Shown piece after piece: positions 6,078-8,406 of a stretch of 8,406 nt of DNA. How positions within the stretch are numbered: the first letter of the stretch is position 1; each line of letters begins with the position of its first letter. The position numbers and the translations under genes are program-made. This DNA is from Comamonadaceae bacterium. Its GTDB lineage: Bacteria; Pseudomonadota; Gammaproteobacteria; Burkholderiales; Burkholderiaceae_C. The DNA lies in assembly GCA_027490555.1 (NCBI GenBank), contig JAIXXW010000032.1:1-8406 (forward strand), in the 5' to 3' direction. The notes under the pieces were generated by a model. That model ran no database searches, was not told where the DNA came from, and worked only from the letters and a program-made list of their open reading frames with translations.

Positions 6078-6780
6078 GCGCAAAGCCCGCCGCCCGCAAC
6101 TGGCATGCCGGACATTGGCCGCAGCCATAGCCCCAGTCATGGCGCTGGCTGCGTTCACCCAAGTAACAGGTGTGGCTGTGCTCGACGATCAAGTCCACCA
6201 GCGCCTGACCACCGCCTTGGGGCTGGGCCTGTTGGCCCACATCGTGCGCCAGTTGCCAGGTCTGGGCCTTGTCGATCCACATCAGCGGGGTGTCGATCAA
6301 CAGCTTGCGGTCCATGCCCAGCGACAGGGCAACCTGCATGGCTTTCATGGTGTCGTCGCGGCAGTCGGGGTAGCCCGAAAAATCGGTCTCGCACACGCCG
6401 GTGACGATGACCTGCAAACCCCGGCGGTAAGCCAGCGCCGCTGCCAAGGTGAGGAACAGCAGGTTGCGCCCCGGCACAAAGGTGTTGGGCAGGCCCGAGC
6501 TTTCCATGGCGATGGCGGTGTCGCGGGTCAAGGCCGTCTCGCTGATCTGGCCCAGGACGCTGGCGTCCAGCAGGTGGTCCTCGCCCATCCTGGGGCCCCA
6601 TGAGGGAAAGCGCGCGCGGATTGCCGCCAGCACATTCAGCCGGGCGTCCAGCTCGACCCGGTGGCGTTGGCCATAGTCAAAAGCCAGGGTTTCCACACGT
6701 TCATAACGGGCCAGGGCATGGGCCAAGCAGGTGGTGGAGTCTTGGCCACCAGAAAACAAAACAAGGGCGGAGGTGTGCAT
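6061..6780 (-). CDS. queC: 7-cyano-7-deazaguanine synthase
   Basis: A 239-residue, full-length QueC. It has the ATP-pyrophosphatase P-loop VLFSGGQDSTTCL (7-19), AFDYGQRH (33-40), PNTFVPGRNLLFLTLAAALA (98-117), TGVCETDFSGYPDCRDD (127-143) and the zinc site formed by C205, C220, C223 and C226 (HTCYLGE ... YGCGQCPACQLR). The loop between the first two zinc cysteines is about six residues longer than in E. coli, as I recall for betaproteobacterial QueC. It converts 7-carboxy-7-deazaguanine to preQ0 with ATP and ammonia in the cytoplasm, feeding tRNA queuosine and possibly DNA 7-deazaguanine modification. The start at 6780 places MHTSALVLFSGG at the N-terminus as is usual; a GTG at 6819 would add 13 unconserved residues. 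No clear Shine-Dalgarno is seen. No other que gene is nearby. It is divergent from recQ and upstream of the MetH module. Confidence 0.93.
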   Translation of the reverse strand: MHTSALVLFSGGQDSTTCLAHALARYERVETLAFDYGQRHRVELDARLNVLAAIRARFPSWGPRMGEDHLLDASVLGQISETALTRDTAIAMESSGLPNTFVPGRNLLFLTLAAALAYRRGLQVIVTGVCETDFSGYPDCRDDTMKAMQVALSLGMDRKLLIDTPLMWIDKAQTWQLAHDVGQQAQPQGGGQALVDLIVEHSHTCYLGERSQRHDWGYGCGQCPACQLRAAGFARFQKS

Positions 6781-6798
6781 GGGCTGGGATGGTAACGC

Positions 6799-6814
6799 TG
6801 TCCAATAGCGGACA
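6799..6814. promoter_or_regulatory. Inverted repeat in the queC-recQ divergent intergenic region
   Basis: TGTCC-AATAGC-GGACA forms a 5-base inverted repeat with a 6-base centre. It is placed roughly midway in the 67 bases separating the queC and recQ start codons. The position would suit a shared operator, but the arms are short and could be chance. I see no convincing -35/-10 pair for either gene in this gap. Confidence 0.25.
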
Positions 6815-6847
6815 ATCACCGCTCACCCCAAAGCTGTCACACCGAAC

Positions 6848-8406
6848 GTGTCCCCCCACCTCTCCATCCTGCGCGAAGTCTTTGGCTATGACGCCTTTCG
6901 CGGCCCGCAGCAGGCCATCATCGACCATGTGGCGGCCGGGGGCGATGCGCTGGTGCTCATGCCCACCGGCGGGGGCAAATCGCTGTGCTACCAGATCCCG
7001 GCGATCGCACGCCAGCGCGCAGGGCTGGGCATCACGGTGGTGGTCTCGCCGCTGATCGCGCTGATGCACGACCAGGTGGGTGCGCTGCACGAGGCGGGGG
7101 TGAGCGCCGCCTTCCTCAACTCGACCCTCTCGAGCGAAGAAACCAGCGAGATCGAGCGGCGCTTGCTGCGCGGCGAGATCACCTTGCTGTACGCCGCGCC
7201 CGAGCGCGTGACCAACGCGCGTTTTCTGGCCCAGATGGACTCGCTGCTCGAACGCGGTTTGCTCAGCCTGTTTGCCATCGACGAAGCCCATTGCGTGAGC
7301 CAGTGGGGGCACGACTTCCGGCCCGAATACCGGGGCCTGACGGTGCTGCACGAGCGTTACCCCAGCGTGCCGCGCGTGGCACTCACGGCCACGGCAGATG
7401 CCCTCACGCGGGCCGACATCGTCGAGCGCTTGCAGCTGGACAAGGCCCAGCTGTTCATCAGCAGCTTTGACAGGCCCAACATCCGTTACACCATCGTCGA
7501 GAAAAAAGACGCCAGCGCCCAGCTGCTGCGCTTCATCGAACGCGAACACCCGGAAGAGGCGGGCGTGGTCTATTGCCAGTCGCGCAAACGGGTCGAAGAG
7601 GTCGCGGGCATGCTGTGCGAGGCGGGCATCCGCGCGCTGCCCTACCACGCGGGCCTGGACGCGGCGCTGCGCCAGCGCCACCAGAATGAATTTTTGCGTG
7701 AGGAAGGCGTGGTGATGGTCGCCACCATCGCTTTTGGCATGGGCATCGACAAACCGGATGTGCGCTTTGTGGCGCACCTGGACATGCCCAAGAACATCGA
7801 AGGCTACTACCAAGAAACGGGCCGTGCCGGGCGCGACGGGCTGGCGTCGGACGCGTGGATGGCCTACGGCCTGCAAGACGTGGTGAACCAGCGCCGCATG
7901 ATCGACGAAAGCCCGGCCGGCGAAGAGTTCAAGCAGGTCATGCGCGGCAAGCTCGACGCCCTGCTGGCCCTGGCCGAAGCCACCGATTGCAGACGGGTGC
8001 GCCTGCTGAAGTATTTCGACGAGATCTACCCCGGACAAACGGACACCGGGGCAGGCGTTTACATGCCCTATTGCGGCAACTGCGACAACTGCCTGCATCC
8101 GCCCGAGGTGTGGGACGGCACCGACGCCGCGCGCAAGCTGCTGTCCACCGTCTACCGCTGCCACCAGGCCAGCGGCCACAGCTTTGGCGCGGCACACACC
8201 ATGGACATCGTGCGGGGCAAGAAAACCGAAAAGGTGGTGCAACGCGGCCACGAAACCCTGAGCACATTTGGCCTGGGGGCCGAGTACAGCGAGCCCCAGC
8301 TGCGCGCCGTGATGCGCCAGCTGATCGCCATCGGCGCATTGCATGTGCACACCGAAGAAGGTTTCAGCACCTTGCACCTGACCGAAGGCTCGCGCGCCGT
8401 GCTGCG
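6848..8406 (+). CDS. recQ: ATP-dependent DNA helicase RecQ, C-terminus cut by window edge
   Basis: 519 codons are open from a GTG at 6848 to the right edge. An in-frame TAG lies upstream and no ATG or other good start occurs between, so the GTG is chosen although it lacks a Shine-Dalgarno. Domains in order: LREVFGYDAFRGPQQAII (8-25, motif 0), Walker A LMPTGGGKSLCYQIPA (37-52, K44), VVSPLIALMHDQV (65-77), DEAH box AIDEAHCVSQWGHDFRPEY (143-161, including the RecQ aromatic-rich loop), ALTATA (178-183), VVYCQSRKRVEEVA (240-253), and motifs V-VI VATIAFGMGIDKPDVRFVAHLDMPKNIEGYYQETGRAGRDG (291-331). The RQC zinc site uses C381 and CGNCDNC (C409, C412, C415), followed by the winged-helix region to about 519. 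The HRDC domain, if present, lies beyond the window. It unwinds DNA 3' to 5' in RecF-pathway recombination repair. It is divergent from queC. Confidence 0.95.
   Translation, partial: MSPHLSILREVFGYDAFRGPQQAIIDHVAAGGDALVLMPTGGGKSLCYQIPAIARQRAGLGITVVVSPLIALMHDQVGALHEAGVSAAFLNSTLSSEETSEIERRLLRGEITLLYAAPERVTNARFLAQMDSLLERGLLSLFAIDEAHCVSQWGHDFRPEYRGLTVLHERYPSVPRVALTATADALTRADIVERLQLDKAQLFISSFDRPNIRYTIVEKKDASAQLLRFIEREHPEEAGVVYCQSRKRVEEVAGMLCEAGIRALPYHAGLDAALRQRHQNEFLREEGVVMVATIAFGMGIDKPDVRFVAHLDMPKNIEGYYQETGRAGRDGLASDAWMAYGLQDVVNQRRMIDESPAGEEFKQVMRGKLDALLALAEATDCRRVRLLKYFDEIYPGQTDTGAGVYMPYCGNCDNCLHPPEVWDGTDAARKLLSTVYRCHQASGHSFGAAHTMDIVRGKKTEKVVQRGHETLSTFGLGAEYSEPQLRAVMRQLIAIGALHVHTEEGFSTLHLTEGSRAVL

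Noticed and set aside
6036..6158. N-terminal extension of the MetH module by 41 codons
   Set aside because: It would overlap the 3' end of queC by about 100 bases, and the extra residues are unlike the MetH N-terminus; MKNPVYTRAQALPEILKTRI from 6035 leads directly into the conserved domain.
6798..6814. Possible LexA (SOS) box upstream of recQ
   Set aside because: CTGT is followed by ten rather than eight bases before ACAA, so it does not match CTGT-N8-ACAG.
6701..8377. Open frame of 558 codons on the minus strand opposite recQ
   Set aside because: It is antisense to a gene with every RecQ motif and its translation is rich in His, Gly, Ala and Val with no recognisable domain. In GC-rich DNA the opposite strand of a real gene is often free of stops.

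Overview
This is an 8.4 kb stretch of GC-rich, densely coding bacterial chromosome. It looks like a betaproteobacterium of the order Burkholderiales, most likely family Comamonadaceae (Limnohabitans/Rhodoferax/Hydrogenophaga type). That placement is inferred from the style of the proteins (a RecQ with FRGPQQ, a betaproteobacterial-type QueC zinc loop, a MetH split into modules) and from base composition; no phylogenetic marker is present.

Layout from left to right: (1) the N-terminal 222 codons of an M20 peptidase of the ArgE type on the minus strand, running off the left edge; (2) a divergent small NIPSNAP-domain gene on plus; (3) convergent to it, a minus-strand pair made of an 84-90 residue two-helix membrane protein followed by a class I SAM-methyltransferase carrying a lipoprotein signal peptide; (4) an AT-richer promoter/operator region, then two plus-strand genes for acid-sugar catabolism, ltnD (L-threonate dehydrogenase type) and otnK (3-oxo-tetronate kinase, formerly DUF1537), separated by a REP-like palindrome; (5) a convergent minus-strand pair, queC (7-deazaguanine biosynthesis) followed by a stand-alone homocysteine-binding module of cobalamin-dependent methionine synthase; (6) divergent from queC, the first 519 codons of recQ helicase, running off the right edge.

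Functionally this is mostly housekeeping: arginine, methionine and queuosine biosynthesis plus DNA repair, with a two-gene catabolic insert. LtnD would oxidise L-threonate (or a related tetronate) to 3-oxo-tetronate and OtnK would phosphorylate it. The decarboxylase OtnC that normally completes the pathway is not here. No intergenic gap exceeds 300 bases. I found no rRNA, tRNA, CRISPR array, insertion sequence or prophage gene, and no new defence or secretion system. The less ordinary items are the methyltransferase with a lipobox, the incomplete threonate cassette with its palindromic operator candidate, the GTAG-type REP-like element and the isolated MetH module.
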